9,215 bases of DNA from Lachnospiraceae bacterium. Lineage in GTDB: Bacteria > Bacillota_A > Clostridia > Lachnospirales > Lachnospiraceae. Below the pieces are notes generated by a model, which worked only from the letters and a program-made list of their open reading frames with translations, was not told the DNA's origin and did not search any database. The position numbers and the translations under genes were made by a program. The stretch's first letter is position 1, and each line of letters starts with the position of its first letter. The DNA lies in assembly GCA_016291475.1 (NCBI GenBank), contig JAEEXJ010000109.1:1-9215 (forward strand), read 5' to 3'. Positions 1 to 7,711 of this stretch are shown piece after piece.

Positions 1-1245
1 GATCTCTTTTTCATATCTGTCTGTAAGCTTGCTCTTTCCGCCCTTCTTGATGAAATCTGTAAGACAGCTTGCAACCTCACTTCTGGTGCCCACACACTCG
101 AAGGGTTTGTTTTCATTCAGACCGACAAGCTCTCTGAAGTCCTCATCAAGCGATTCCTTGTCCAGAAGCTTTTCGCCGAAGATTGAAACCACCTCTTCTT
201 CGCTCAAGAATGAAGAAAGAATGATATATACGAAGAGGCACTTGGGACAAGCACAGCACCATACGCCCTTCTTGCTTCCTCTGTTACATGATCTGAATAC
301 CTTGAAATAATCGCTGCCCTTCTTTGCAAATATTCCAGCGATCTGAACTTCGGTAAAAGGTCTTAAGAGCGAGAAATAGTGAATATCCGAATCAATAAGG
401 CCCTCGATATATTCATCAAAATCCTGCTCGAATTCATAGCTCTTGGAATACTGATGATTTACCTTGGTTCCGGGCACGGTGCTCTCATTGGCGCTGGTCT
501 CGTTGGAAAGTGCGATATACTTGAATCCGCACAGATAAGCAGTGATAACCGCAGAGAAAGCAAATACCGCAGAGATGGGAATATGACCGTTCATATACCC
601 TTCTTCGTTCATCCTGATAACCTGAGGATCAAGAGTACGCTTAGCGGTATATACGCCCTTTTTATGAGAACACTTCTCGATGACGTTGGTAGCGGTTGCG
701 TTCTCGTTTACGACGTAAGTCGTGATGTCCTCACCCTTAAGAAGCTCAAGGCTTACAACCGAGTCCTTACCGCCTCCCACGGGAACAAGGCATCCCGAAT
801 AAGTCTTATCATCGTGAAGTACCGCAGGCTCATCGTCCGTTGTGGTGTTGCACTCAAATCTTACAAGCCTGTCTGCAGATACGGTGATTCCGTTTCTGTA
901 CAGAAACTCGCCCAGTCCGTTAAAATAAAGCTTTCTCCACCAGTCCTTCTGAGCTGCGGAAAGTGTTCCGCACTTAATTACAACCTTCTCGGGACATACG
1001 GTCTTGTAATAGCTTATGGTCTCAACCATGCCAAGTGAAAATACAAGGGTCCTTAAAATAGGATCCTCAAGATCTACTTTTCTCTCACCAAGGGGAAATC
1101 TCCACTCGGGCATAAAATCGCGGAGTTCGGGGATTGAAAATCTGAATCTCACGAAGAGCTGACCGTCTTCAACCCTCATTTCATATTTTCTGTATTCAAA
1201 AGTACTATAAAGTTTTCTGAGATCGTCAAATTGTTTCTGTGACAT
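1..1245 (-). CDS. murL: MurL-type UDP-N-acetylmuramoyl-L-alanyl-L-glutamate epimerase, 3' end cut by window edge
   Basis: An uninterrupted frame of 415 codons on the minus strand reaches the left edge without a stop, so the C-terminus is missing. MurL of Xanthomonas inverts the terminal L-Glu of UDP-MurNAc-L-Ala-L-Glu to D-Glu in an ATP-dependent reaction, replacing the usual MurI glutamate racemase route; the ligase MurD2 makes its substrate. Seen here: a PP-loop-like PVGGGKDS at residues 155-162, LDP and NGHIPIS near residues 208-225, SNETSANES around 246-254, NHQYSKS about ten residues later, HYFSLLRP, SCNR, the cysteine-rich VWCCACPKC at 328-336, and NKPFECVG near 385. This set and order match my memory of MurL; family length is about 450 residues, so only the tail should be lost. 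The ATG is preceded by AGAGGCGG at 4-nt spacing. It starts 15 nt after the stop of the solute-binding gene, implying one transcript. Function is inferred from family resemblance; a related PP-loop enzyme is the main alternative. Confidence 0.78.
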   Translation of the reverse strand, partial: MSQKQFDDLRKLYSTFEYRKYEMRVEDGQLFVRFRFSIPELRDFMPEWRFPLGERKVDLEDPILRTLVFSLGMVETISYYKTVCPEKVVIKCGTLSAAQKDWWRKLYFNGLGEFLYRNGITVSADRLVRFECNTTTDDEPAVLHDDKTYSGCLVPVGGGKDSVVSLELLKGEDITTYVVNENATATNVIEKCSHKKGVYTAKRTLDPQVIRMNEEGYMNGHIPISAVFAFSAVITAYLCGFKYIALSNETSANESTVPGTKVNHQYSKSYEFEQDFDEYIEGLIDSDIHYFSLLRPFTEVQIAGIFAKKGSDYFKVFRSCNRGSKKGVWCCACPKCLFVYIILSSFLSEEEVVSIFGEKLLDKESLDEDFRELVGLNENKPFECVGTRSEVASCLTDFIKKGGKSKLTDRYEKEI

Positions 1246-1260
1246 ATATCCGCCTCTCGA

Positions 1261-3018
1261 TCATCTAATATCTAATGCAAGTCCTTCCGAGAATTCCTGT
1301 CCGTCTATTTCACATTCATAGACAAGGGCCAAATAGTCAATATAAATATAAAGATCATCCTCCGACATAGCGGTATCACTGTAGGGAACCAACCCACCGG
1401 CATTCATGACCATATCAGCCGCTTCCTGCGTGAGCACGTTGACACCAGAAGCATCTCCGTAAACCTTCCATGTGGGAAGACCGCACCAGTCAAGATATCC
1501 GTAATGACATACAAGTTTTCCAAGTTCAAAACAATACTGCGCGGTAGCTACAGGATAAGCTGTATCCTCAGCTACGGCAAGCACCTCAGTAGGTCCTCCG
1601 ATAAAGCAATCCGGATCCGCATATCTTGAATCAAGAACGGGGAAGCTGCTCATTCCGACTTCGAAATCACAAGCCATGGCAAACTGAGAACAATTCCACG
1701 ATCCGTTCACAAAGAATGCACACTCTCCGTTTCCAAAATCGGTAAGAACCTCATCATAGGTTTTATTAAGTGCATCGGGATCAAAATATCCCGCACTTAT
1801 CATGTTCATTAATATGTTTACAGCCTGAGCCACGCCGTCATTTTCCCAGGTTTCTTTTCCCAGGAAAAGATCGTAAAGCGTATCTCCGCCCACATCCTGA
1901 AGCAGGAAAGTGTCGACATATTCCGATACACACCAGGTTTCGCGTGCGGCGATTGCGAAAGGAGTGATCCCGTCATTCTTAAGTGCTTCGCAGCACATTA
2001 TCAGATCGTTATAGTTATCGGGGATCTTATCATATCCGACCTTCTCAAGAAGGTCCATGTTCGCGTAGAGAAGGACTACGTTCATGTTCATGGGAACGCC
2101 GTAATGATGTCCGTAAAATGTTGAACTGTCAAGCATCACCTCGGGAAGTTCATCCCTGTACTCTTCATAAACATCATCGAGGCAATAAACAGCGCCCGCA
2201 TCCACAAAGTTACTGAATACCGCTCCCGTCGATGTATAGAAAATATCCGGAAGTTCACCCGCAGCTACAGCGGCTTTGATCTTGATCTTATATGAATCGC
2301 GATCAAACACTTCCCAATTGAAAATTACATTCGGATATTTTTCTTCCATATCGTCAATCGCGCATTCAAGTGCATGACGATATGAATCATTCTCGGTAAT
2401 GGGACTCCACATAATAATGGAGATATCACTTACTTCTTCAAGAGTTAAATCATCAGGCGGATAAACCGCTGTATAAGGGGCAATCGGATAGGGATCGGAA
2501 TCGGGGTCAGAGTCGTCGGTGGCATCCGCTAATTCCGCTTCTTCAAGTTCCTCTTCAAGATCTTCGAGCTCATTCTTAAAATACTTATCCTTGGTCGCCT
2601 TATAAGCTTCCTCAAGAACATCCAGCAGTTCATCGGTATCATCAAGTTTCTTATAGATCTTTACAAGACCTTTGTATGCTTCAACCGAATCGGGAGTGAT
2701 CTCAAGCGCTGCCCTGTAAGCATCTATCGCTTCGTCATAATCCTTGGAACCGTAATGATCCTGTGCCTCTTCTATAAGTCTTGCGGTCCTTGCTTCGGGT
2801 GAAAAGCGATTTACCGCAAAGATCGCTCCGCAGACAACAAGTCCGATAATTATCAGTATTACCAAAACAAGCAGAACTGCCTTGCCATGCTTTTTCTTCT
2901 CGGGCTCCTGCTGCTGCAGCATCTGAAGCGGCTGCACCGCATCACCCTGTGTTGCTCCGCATGTGGGACAAAACTTTTGTCCGTCATCAAGCTTCGTTCC
3001 GCAATTATTACAAAACAT
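1261..3018 (-). CDS. Zinc-ribbon / transmembrane / TPR / family-1 solute-binding fusion protein
   Basis: A 585-residue protein of four parts. Residues 1-21 form a zinc ribbon with CxxC pairs at C3/C6 and C17/C20. After a Q/P-rich spacer and a basic KKKHGK, residues 47-69 are one hydrophobic helix. Positive charges before it predict the ribbon in the cytoplasm and the rest outside. Residues 78-147 resemble two TPR helical hairpins (EAIDAYRAALEITPDSVEAY). An acidic linker rich in E and D (149-175) leads to a full extracellular solute-binding domain (about 197-585) of the sugar-type family 1: ISIIMWSP start, AAGELPDIFYT, GVPMN, NDGITPFAIA, FFVNGSW, GGPTEVLAVA. Such domains normally deliver ligand to an ABC importer as a lipoprotein; here there is no lipobox and no permease gene nearby, so sensing is as plausible as transport. 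The ATG at 3018 is preferred because GGAGGT lies 7 nt upstream; the TTG one codon earlier would leave 4 nt. It is followed closely by murL. Confidence 0.85.
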   Translation of the reverse strand: MFCNNCGTKLDDGQKFCPTCGATQGDAVQPLQMLQQQEPEKKKHGKAVLLVLVILIIIGLVVCGAIFAVNRFSPEARTARLIEEAQDHYGSKDYDEAIDAYRAALEITPDSVEAYKGLVKIYKKLDDTDELLDVLEEAYKATKDKYFKNELEDLEEELEEAELADATDDSDPDSDPYPIAPYTAVYPPDDLTLEEVSDISIIMWSPITENDSYRHALECAIDDMEEKYPNVIFNWEVFDRDSYKIKIKAAVAAGELPDIFYTSTGAVFSNFVDAGAVYCLDDVYEEYRDELPEVMLDSSTFYGHHYGVPMNMNVVLLYANMDLLEKVGYDKIPDNYNDLIMCCEALKNDGITPFAIAARETWCVSEYVDTFLLQDVGGDTLYDLFLGKETWENDGVAQAVNILMNMISAGYFDPDALNKTYDEVLTDFGNGECAFFVNGSWNCSQFAMACDFEVGMSSFPVLDSRYADPDCFIGGPTEVLAVAEDTAYPVATAQYCFELGKLVCHYGYLDWCGLPTWKVYGDASGVNVLTQEAADMVMNAGGLVPYSDTAMSEDDLYIYIDYLALVYECEIDGQEFSEGLALDIR

Positions 3019-3072
3019 CAAAAAGACCTCCGCCGTATATGTATTTCCCCGACGCCACTAGTTCGAAAAAGA

Positions 3073-3088
3073 CCCTAACATTATACCA
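3073..3088 (-). promoter_or_regulatory. Extended -10 promoter for the solute-binding/murL operon
   Basis: On the minus strand TGGTATAAT gives a perfect TATAAT at 3080-3085 with the TGn extension at 3086-3088. No good -35 is visible 16-18 nt upstream, which an extended -10 tolerates. Transcription should begin near 3073, leaving a leader of about 55 nt. The 9-mer GGTCTTTTT occurs at the predicted start (3066-3074) and again at the ribosome site (3020-3028); its meaning is unknown. Confidence 0.65.
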
Positions 3089-3104
3089 CGAAAAGGGCTT
3101 GTTG

Positions 3105-3121
3105 TGATATCATAAACAGGT
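3105..3121 (+). promoter_or_regulatory. Possible extended -10 next to the RACE start codon
   Basis: TGATATCAT places a 5-of-6 match to TATAAT at 3108-3113 behind a TGn element at 3105-3107. No convincing -35 is seen. Normal spacing puts the first transcribed base near 3120, two bases before the ATG, so the mRNA would be nearly leaderless. This fits the lack of a usable Shine-Dalgarno: the only AGG is one base from the ATG. Confidence 0.4.
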
Positions 3122-4297
3122 ATGAAAACAGGAAACAGATGCACAATTTGCACGGGTTGCGGAAGATGCTTCGGCGAGGTCAAAGAGGATACAAAGATCC
3201 TCTCTTTCGAGCACCCCGTCGGTGAAAAGAAAACCGTCTCCTTCTCCGTCATCTTAGTCGATATCGGAACCACAACGATAGCCATGGTGCTCATCGCGGG
3301 AAACGGCGAAGTGCTTGATTCCTACGCCGTATTAAACCCTCAGGGAAAGTACGGTGCAGATGTCATCTCAAGGATCGCCGCATCGGAAGATCCCGAAAAG
3401 CTCGCATCCATGCGCTCTCTTGTCCTTGATGAAATCTCAAAGGGCATCAAAAAGTTTTCAAATGCCGCAGATCCCGCATCATGCAAGATCTGCATCTCGG
3501 CAAACACCACCATGACCTATCTCCTGCGCGGACTTTCGCCTGAAGAACTCGGTAAAGCTCCGTTCAAGGCAACTCATATTTCCGAAGATACCGTTTCCAT
3601 ACCCGCATGCGGAAAAGAATACGAGGCATCAATCCTGCCCGGATTCTCCGCATTTGTGGGAAGTGATATCTACGCGGGTGTACTTTCAGCAAAGCTCTGC
3701 ACATCGGATAAATACAAACTTCTCTGTGACCTCGGAACAAACGGTGAGATCGCACTCGGAAACAAAGATCACCTCTATGTTACCGCAACCGCTGCAGGCC
3801 CCGCATTCGAAGGCGGTCCCTGCAAAGGCATATGGGGAGCGGATATGATAAGCCTTTCCGCACGCCTTCTTAATGACGGATACATGGATTACACGGGACT
3901 TTTAAAAGATCCCTATTTTGACGAGGGTATTGATATAGGAAGCGTGCATATCACGCAGGATTCCATAAGAGCACTTCAGCTTGCAAAGGGTGCGATATAT
4001 GCGGGAATAAACATTATCTGCGAGCGAGCTTCGATTTCTTTTGAAGACATTGATGAAGTAATACTTGCGGGAGGTTTCGGATATTTCCTTAACCCCGCGG
4101 ATGCATCTTCCATCGGACTTATTCCGGATAAGCTTCTGTCAAAATGCATTCCCGGAGGAAACACCTCGCTTAAGGGAGCGCTTTGTTTTGCCGAAGGCGA
4201 AAGAGTGCTGAAGGAGCCTGCGGTCATTAATCTTGCCGAAGAGCCCTCATTCAACGACTTATATATGAATGCCTTAAATTTTCCCGAATTTTTATAA
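3122..4297 (+). CDS. Short RACE-type ASKHA ATPase (RACo/RamA-like, DUF4445) with N-terminal CxxCxxCxxC
   Basis: A 391-residue relative of the reductive activators of corrinoid enzymes, cytoplasmic ATPases that donate an electron to return inactive cob(II)amide to Co(I) in methyltransferases. Seen: four cysteines at 7, 10, 13 and 16, a likely iron-sulfur site; the ASKHA phosphate-1 loop VDIGTTTIA at 46-54; the hallmark NPQGKYGADVISRI at 72-85; the phosphate-2 segment LCDLGTNGEIAL at 201-212; ATAAGPAFEGG at 222-232; and the adenosine motif LAGGFGYFLNP at 315-325. Many family members have a larger N-terminal ferredoxin-like domain; this one begins only about 45 residues before the ATPase core. 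The ATG at 3122 is the only early start, because a TAA stands in frame at 3113, and it keeps the cysteine cluster. It has no Shine-Dalgarno. No corrinoid protein or methyltransferase is in the window, so its partner is unknown. Family assignment is strong; the electron-donor role is inferred. Confidence 0.85.
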   Translation: MKTGNRCTICTGCGRCFGEVKEDTKILSFEHPVGEKKTVSFSVILVDIGTTTIAMVLIAGNGEVLDSYAVLNPQGKYGADVISRIAASEDPEKLASMRSLVLDEISKGIKKFSNAADPASCKICISANTTMTYLLRGLSPEELGKAPFKATHISEDTVSIPACGKEYEASILPGFSAFVGSDIYAGVLSAKLCTSDKYKLLCDLGTNGEIALGNKDHLYVTATAAGPAFEGGPCKGIWGADMISLSARLLNDGYMDYTGLLKDPYFDEGIDIGSVHITQDSIRALQLAKGAIYAGINIICERASISFEDIDEVILAGGFGYFLNPADASSIGLIPDKLLSKCIPGGNTSLKGALCFAEGERVLKEPAVINLAEEPSFNDLYMNALNFPEFL

Positions 4298-4339
4298 TTA
4301 GGATATTGCATTCTTTCTTTTCTGTGTTATATTCCTAAT
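4297..4339 (+). repeat. Inverted repeat enclosing the clpB promoter
   Basis: The 7-nt arms ATTAGGA (4297-4303) and TCCTAAT (4333-4339) are perfect inverted copies separated by 29 nt. One lies just upstream of the -35 and the other overlaps the end of the -10. The left arm starts in the stop codon of the RACE gene. It could be a split operator for a repressor; it is too loosely spaced, and lacks a T-run, for an intrinsic terminator. Confidence 0.4.
4306..4333 (+). promoter_or_regulatory. clpB promoter (TTGCAT-16-TATATT, extended -10)
   Basis: The -35 is TTGCAT at 4306-4311 and the -10 TATATT at 4328-4333, 16 nt apart, with a TGn at 4325-4327. Transcription should begin near 4340, giving a leader of about 47 nt. 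A 13-bp palindrome AAACAATTTGTTT (4350-4362) lies in that leader before the ribosome site. No CIRCE (TTAGCACTC-N9-GAGTGCTAA) and no tandem CtsR heptads are present. Confidence 0.65.
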
Positions 4340-4386
4340 AGAACAGTTCAAACAATTTGTTTTACCATCCTGAAAAGGAGGCAGAT

Positions 4387-6975
4387 ATGAATATACAAAA
4401 ATTTACACAAAAATCCATTGAAGCGATAAACGGTATCGAGAAGCTCGGTACCGAATACGGAAACCAGGAGCTCGGACAGGAGCACCTCTTGGTGAGCCTG
4501 CTTCAGATCGATGACAGTCTGATACTGAAACTCATCGAGAAGATGGAGATCAATACGGAGCACTTCGTTCAGACCGCGGAGGACTATCTGGCAAAATGCG
4601 TCAAAGTATCGGGAAGCGGTGCGGGACAGATGCATATAGGCCAGGATCTTAATAAAGTCCTTACTTTTGCCGAGGACGAAGCCAAGGCTATGGGTGACGA
4701 ATACGTATCGGTCGAGCACCTCTTCCTTGCCATGATCAAATACCCTTCCCGTACTATGAAGGAGATCTTTAAAGAATACGGCATCACAAGGGAGCGATTC
4801 CTTATGGCACTCTCTCAGGTAAGAGGCAATCAGAGAGTAACCTCGGACAATCCCGAAGCCACTTACGATACTCTTGAAAAATACGGACAGGATCTTGTTG
4901 AAAAAGCCCGCGCTCAAAAGCTCGATCCCGTCATCGGCAGAGACTCCGAGATAAGAAACGTTGTCCGTATTCTTTCCCGTAAAACAAAGAATAACCCCGT
5001 CCTCATCGGTGAACCCGGTGTAGGTAAAACTGCCGTTGTCGAAGGACTTGCCCAGCGTATCGTAAGAGGCGATGTCCCCGATAACCTTAAGGATAAGAAG
5101 ATCTTTGCACTTGATATGGGTGCACTTATTGCAGGTGCAAAATACAGAGGAGAATTCGAGGAAAGACTTAAAGCCGTTCTTGACGAGGTAAAAGCTTCGG
5201 ACGGACAGATCATTCTTTTCATAGACGAGCTGCATACCATAGTCGGTGCCGGTAAGACCGACGGAGCTCTCGATGCCGGCAATATGCTTAAGCCCATGCT
5301 GGCAAGAGGCGAGCTTCACTGCATAGGTGCCACCACCCTTGACGAATACCGCCAGTATATCGAGACGGATGCGGCTCTCGAGAGACGTTTCCAGCCCGTC
5401 ATGGTAGAGGAGCCTACGGTTGAAGATACCATCTCCATTTTAAGAGGATTGAAGGAGCGTTACGAGGTATATCACGGTGTTAAGATCATGGATACCGCAC
5501 TTGTATCCGCTGCCGTTCTCTCCAACCGTTACATCAGTGACAGATTCCTTCCCGATAAGGCCATTGACCTGGTCGATGAAGCATGTGCTCTTATCAAAAC
5601 AGAAATGGATTCTCTCCCCGCGGAACTGGATGAGATGAACCGTAAGATCCTCCAGCTCCAGATCGAGGAAACAGCCCTTAAGAAGGAAGAGGACAATCTC
5701 TCCAAAGAGCGTCTCGAAGATCTTCAGAAAGAACTCGCCGAGTTAAAAGAAAACTTTGAGACACAGAAAGCCCAGTGGGACAACGAAAAGAATGCCGCAG
5801 GGCGTCTGAGCAAATTACGTGAAGAGATTGATTCGGTCAATTCACAGATAGTAATAGCACAGACAAAAGGTGACCTTGAAAAAGCCGCTGAGCTTTCATA
5901 CGGCACTCTCCCCGCTCTCAAAAAACAGCTGGAAGAAGCGGAAAGCACTCAGACAGAGGATAACAAGCTTGTACGTGAGAAAGTATCCGATGAAGAGATC
6001 GCACGTATCGTATCCAAGTGGACAGGCATTCCCGTTGCCAAGCTTACCGAAGGTGAGAGGACCAAGACTCTCCATCTGGATGAAGAACTTCACAAGAGAG
6101 TCTGCGGACAGGACGAAGCGGTCACAAAGGTTACCGAAGCTATAATAAGATCCAAAGCAGGTATCAAGGACCCTGACAAGCCCATCGGTTCATTCCTGTT
6201 CCTCGGACCTACCGGCGTAGGTAAAACAGAACTTGCCAAGTCTCTTGCCGCAGCCCTCTTTGACGACGAGAGTAACATGGTACGTATCGATATGTCCGAA
6301 TATATGGAGAAGCACTCCGTATCAAGACTCATCGGAGCTCCTCCCGGATACGTAGGATATGATGAAGGCGGACAGCTTACCGAAGCGGTCAGAAGAAAGC
6401 CTTACTGCGTAGTTCTCTTTGACGAAGTAGAAAAGGCCGCTCCCGATGTTTTCAACGTACTGCTCCAGGTACTTGATGACGGACGTATCACCGACTCCCA
6501 CGGTAAGACCGTTGATTTCAAGAACACCATAATCATCATGACTTCCAATATCGGTGCAAGATTCCTGCTGGACGGAATAGATGATGAGGGAAATATTGAA
6601 GATAATGCGGAGAACATGGTAATGGAAGAATTAAGGGCACACTTCCGCCCCGAGTTCCTCAACAGACTTGATGAGATCATCATGTTCAAGCCTCTTACCA
6701 AGGATAACTTAAGCGGTATCATAAGACTTCTGGTCAAAGATATCGATAACAGACTTGCAGACCGCGACATCAATCTGGAACTTACAGACGAGGCAATGCA
6801 GCATATAATCGATGCCGCATACGATCCAGTCTATGGTGCAAGGCCTCTCAAGAGATATCTCCAAAAGCATGTGGAGACCCTTGCTGCAAGATTCCTGCTT
6901 GAGGACAAAGTTCAGGAAGGCGAGACCATCCTGATCGATGTGCAGGACGGTAAGTACGTAGCGAGCGTTAAGTAA
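4387..6975 (+). CDS. clpB: ATP-dependent disaggregase ClpB (Hsp100)
   Basis: An 862-residue cytoplasmic AAA+ chaperone, close to the 857 of E. coli ClpB, that threads aggregated proteins through a hexameric ring together with DnaK. Seen in order: the Clp N-domain (about 1-145), AAA-1 with Walker A GEPGVGKT at 208-215 and Walker B FIDEL with catalytic E281, a long charged coiled-coil M-domain (about 408-525, rich in E, K, L and Q) that separates ClpB from ClpA and ClpX, AAA-2 with Walker A GPTGVGKT at 607-614 and Walker B LFDEVE with E680, and the sensor-2 GAR at 817-819. The pore motif [10 protein letters not shown] of AAA-1 is intact. The ATG at 4387 has AAAGGAGG 5 nt upstream; a TTG ten codons earlier lies before that site. 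It has its own promoter and terminator, so it is probably monocistronic. The gene looks fully functional. Confidence 0.97.
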   Translation: MNIQKFTQKSIEAINGIEKLGTEYGNQELGQEHLLVSLLQIDDSLILKLIEKMEINTEHFVQTAEDYLAKCVKVSGSGAGQMHIGQDLNKVLTFAEDEAKAMGDEYVSVEHLFLAMIKYPSRTMKEIFKEYGITRERFLMALSQVRGNQRVTSDNPEATYDTLEKYGQDLVEKARAQKLDPVIGRDSEIRNVVRILSRKTKNNPVLIGEPGVGKTAVVEGLAQRIVRGDVPDNLKDKKIFALDMGALIAGAKYRGEFEERLKAVLDEVKASDGQIILFIDELHTIVGAGKTDGALDAGNMLKPMLARGELHCIGATTLDEYRQYIETDAALERRFQPVMVEEPTVEDTISILRGLKERYEVYHGVKIMDTALVSAAVLSNRYISDRFLPDKAIDLVDEACALIKTEMDSLPAELDEMNRKILQLQIEETALKKEEDNLSKERLEDLQKELAELKENFETQKAQWDNEKNAAGRLSKLREEIDSVNSQIVIAQTKGDLEKAAELSYGTLPALKKQLEEAESTQTEDNKLVREKVSDEEIARIVSKWTGIPVAKLTEGERTKTLHLDEELHKRVCGQDEAVTKVTEAIIRSKAGIKDPDKPIGSFLFLGPTGVGKTELAKSLAAALFDDESNMVRIDMSEYMEKHSVSRLIGAPPGYVGYDEGGQLTEAVRRKPYCVVLFDEVEKAAPDVFNVLLQVLDDGRITDSHGKTVDFKNTIIIMTSNIGARFLLDGIDDEGNIEDNAENMVMEELRAHFRPEFLNRLDEIIMFKPLTKDNLSGIIRLLVKDIDNRLADRDINLELTDEAMQHIIDAAYDPVYGARPLKRYLQKHVETLAARFLLEDKVQEGETILIDVQDGKYVASVK

Positions 6976-6985
6976 GCTGACACAT

Positions 6986-7024
6986 AAAAAAAAGACTTTC
7001 GGCCATAAAGCCGAAAGTCTTTTT
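6986..7024. terminator. Bidirectional intrinsic terminator
   Basis: A 15-bp perfect stem, AAAAAGACTTTCGGC (6989-7003) with its complement at 7010-7024, closes a 6-nt loop CATAAA. On the plus strand it ends in TTTTT 14 nt after clpB begins its exit; on the minus strand the run of eight A at 6986-6993 becomes U8. It serves the two convergent genes, clpB and the zinc-ribbon gene that stops at 7041. Confidence 0.92.
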
Positions 7025-7040
7025 CTATGATAAATTCAGA

Positions 7041-7574
7041 TTATTTAAGGAATCCGAGTCCTCTTACGATAGCAGGCTCAATTGCCTTGCCGCTGCATAC
7101 GTTGAAGAAGCAAATGATTCTTACAACAAAGAGGATTACGAAGCAAACAGCTGCTGCAATGGGAACAATGATGGTCCAGCAAAGGACAGCTGCGATGATG
7201 TAAACGAGAATGTTGCAAACGGTGAGCTTAAGGCTCTGTCTTACATGGAATCCGGCATACTTTGAATCACCTGCAAGGATTGCTGCGATGATAACACCAA
7301 CAGTTCCGAGAAGATAAACGATCATTGCAACTACCTTATTGTCAGAAACATCCTTGGGATCAAACTCAGCGGTATGATCAAAATTAGGAGTTACAGGTAC
7401 CTGCTGATACTGAGGCTGCTGGTACTGGGGCTGAGGTGCTCCCTGGGGTGCGCCCTGAGCAGCGCCTGCTGCTGCACCTGCTGCTGCGCCGGCTGCGTTG
7501 AAGTTAAATCCGCAAACTGTGCAAAAAGCTGCATCATCTGCTACCTGAGCTCCACACTTAGGACAAGTTTTCAT
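7041..7574 (-). CDS. Zinc-ribbon protein with DUF4870/Tic20-like membrane domain
   Basis: A 177-residue protein of unknown role. Residues 1-24 are a zinc ribbon with cysteine pairs C4/C7 and C18/C21. Residues 27-60 are low complexity: a run of A and G, two GAPQ copies, and two PQYQQ copies. From residue 80 there are about three hydrophobic segments (81-101, 117-137, 138-158) with the signature YAGFHVRQSLKL at 106-117, which resembles the conserved F-H-x-R-Q-S-L stretch of DUF4870/Tic20-like proteins. It ends in a short tail, AIVRGLGFLK. The ATG at 7574 is chosen because AGGAGG lies 7 nt upstream (7582-7587) and the cysteines follow at once; a longer frame to 7613 would place the ribosome site inside the gene. 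It shares a terminator with clpB. The membrane topology and the family call are by eye; no function is claimed. Confidence 0.85.
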   Translation of the reverse strand: MKTCPKCGAQVADDAAFCTVCGFNFNAAGAAAGAAAGAAQGAPQGAPQPQYQQPQYQQVPVTPNFDHTAEFDPKDVSDNKVVAMIVYLLGTVGVIIAAILAGDSKYAGFHVRQSLKLTVCNILVYIIAAVLCWTIIVPIAAAVCFVILFVVRIICFFNVCSGKAIEPAIVRGLGFLK

Positions 7575-7628
7575 TTGTTTTCCTCCTGAAATGAAATTTC
7601 TGTGATATGGCATCTCTGATTGCCAACC

Positions 7629-7644
7629 GTGGAGTATTATAGCA
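7629..7644 (-). promoter_or_regulatory. Extended -10 promoter for the zinc-ribbon/DUF4870 gene
   Basis: On the minus strand TGCTATAAT supplies a perfect TATAAT at 7636-7641 with TGn at 7642-7644. The -35 region is weak. Transcription should begin near 7629, about 55 nt before the ATG. Confidence 0.65.
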
Positions 7645-7676
7645 TAAATTATCCCGATATCATATATGAAATATCA

Positions 7677-7703
7677 TTTAAGTCTTGATTAAGCAGTCTT
7701 AAA
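7677..7703. repeat. Short inverted repeat upstream of the beta-helix gene
   Basis: TTTAAG (7677-7682) and CTTAAA (7698-7703) are inverted copies 15 nt apart, and AGTCTT occurs twice as a direct repeat (7681-7686 and 7695-7700). They lie between the two divergent promoters, just before the -35 of the plus-strand gene. They might be operator half-sites, but repeats this short in AT-rich DNA can be chance. Confidence 0.25.
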
Positions 7704-7711
7704 GAATTCCC

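Noticed and set aside
29..1038. Two plus-strand reading frames (29-310 and 379-1038)
   Set aside because: They lie antisense to the murL frame, which spans 415 codons with recognisable motifs and a good ribosome site. Their translations show no family features.
4297..4339. Terminator for the RACE gene
   Set aside because: The arms are only 7 bp, AT-rich and 29 nt apart, with no T-run after them.
4357..4386. Upstream TTG start for clpB
   Set aside because: The consensus AAAGGAGG lies after it and points to the ATG at 4387, which also gives the normal ClpB N-terminus.
4348..5319. Minus-strand reading frame of 323 codons inside clpB
   Set aside because: It is antisense to the certain N-terminal and AAA-1 parts of ClpB and arises from codon bias. 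It has no ribosome site or recognisable domain.
7575..7613. Thirteen-residue N-terminal extension of the zinc-ribbon/DUF4870 protein
   Set aside because: It would include the AGGAGG ribosome site and push the zinc ribbon away from the N-terminus where it sits in similar proteins.
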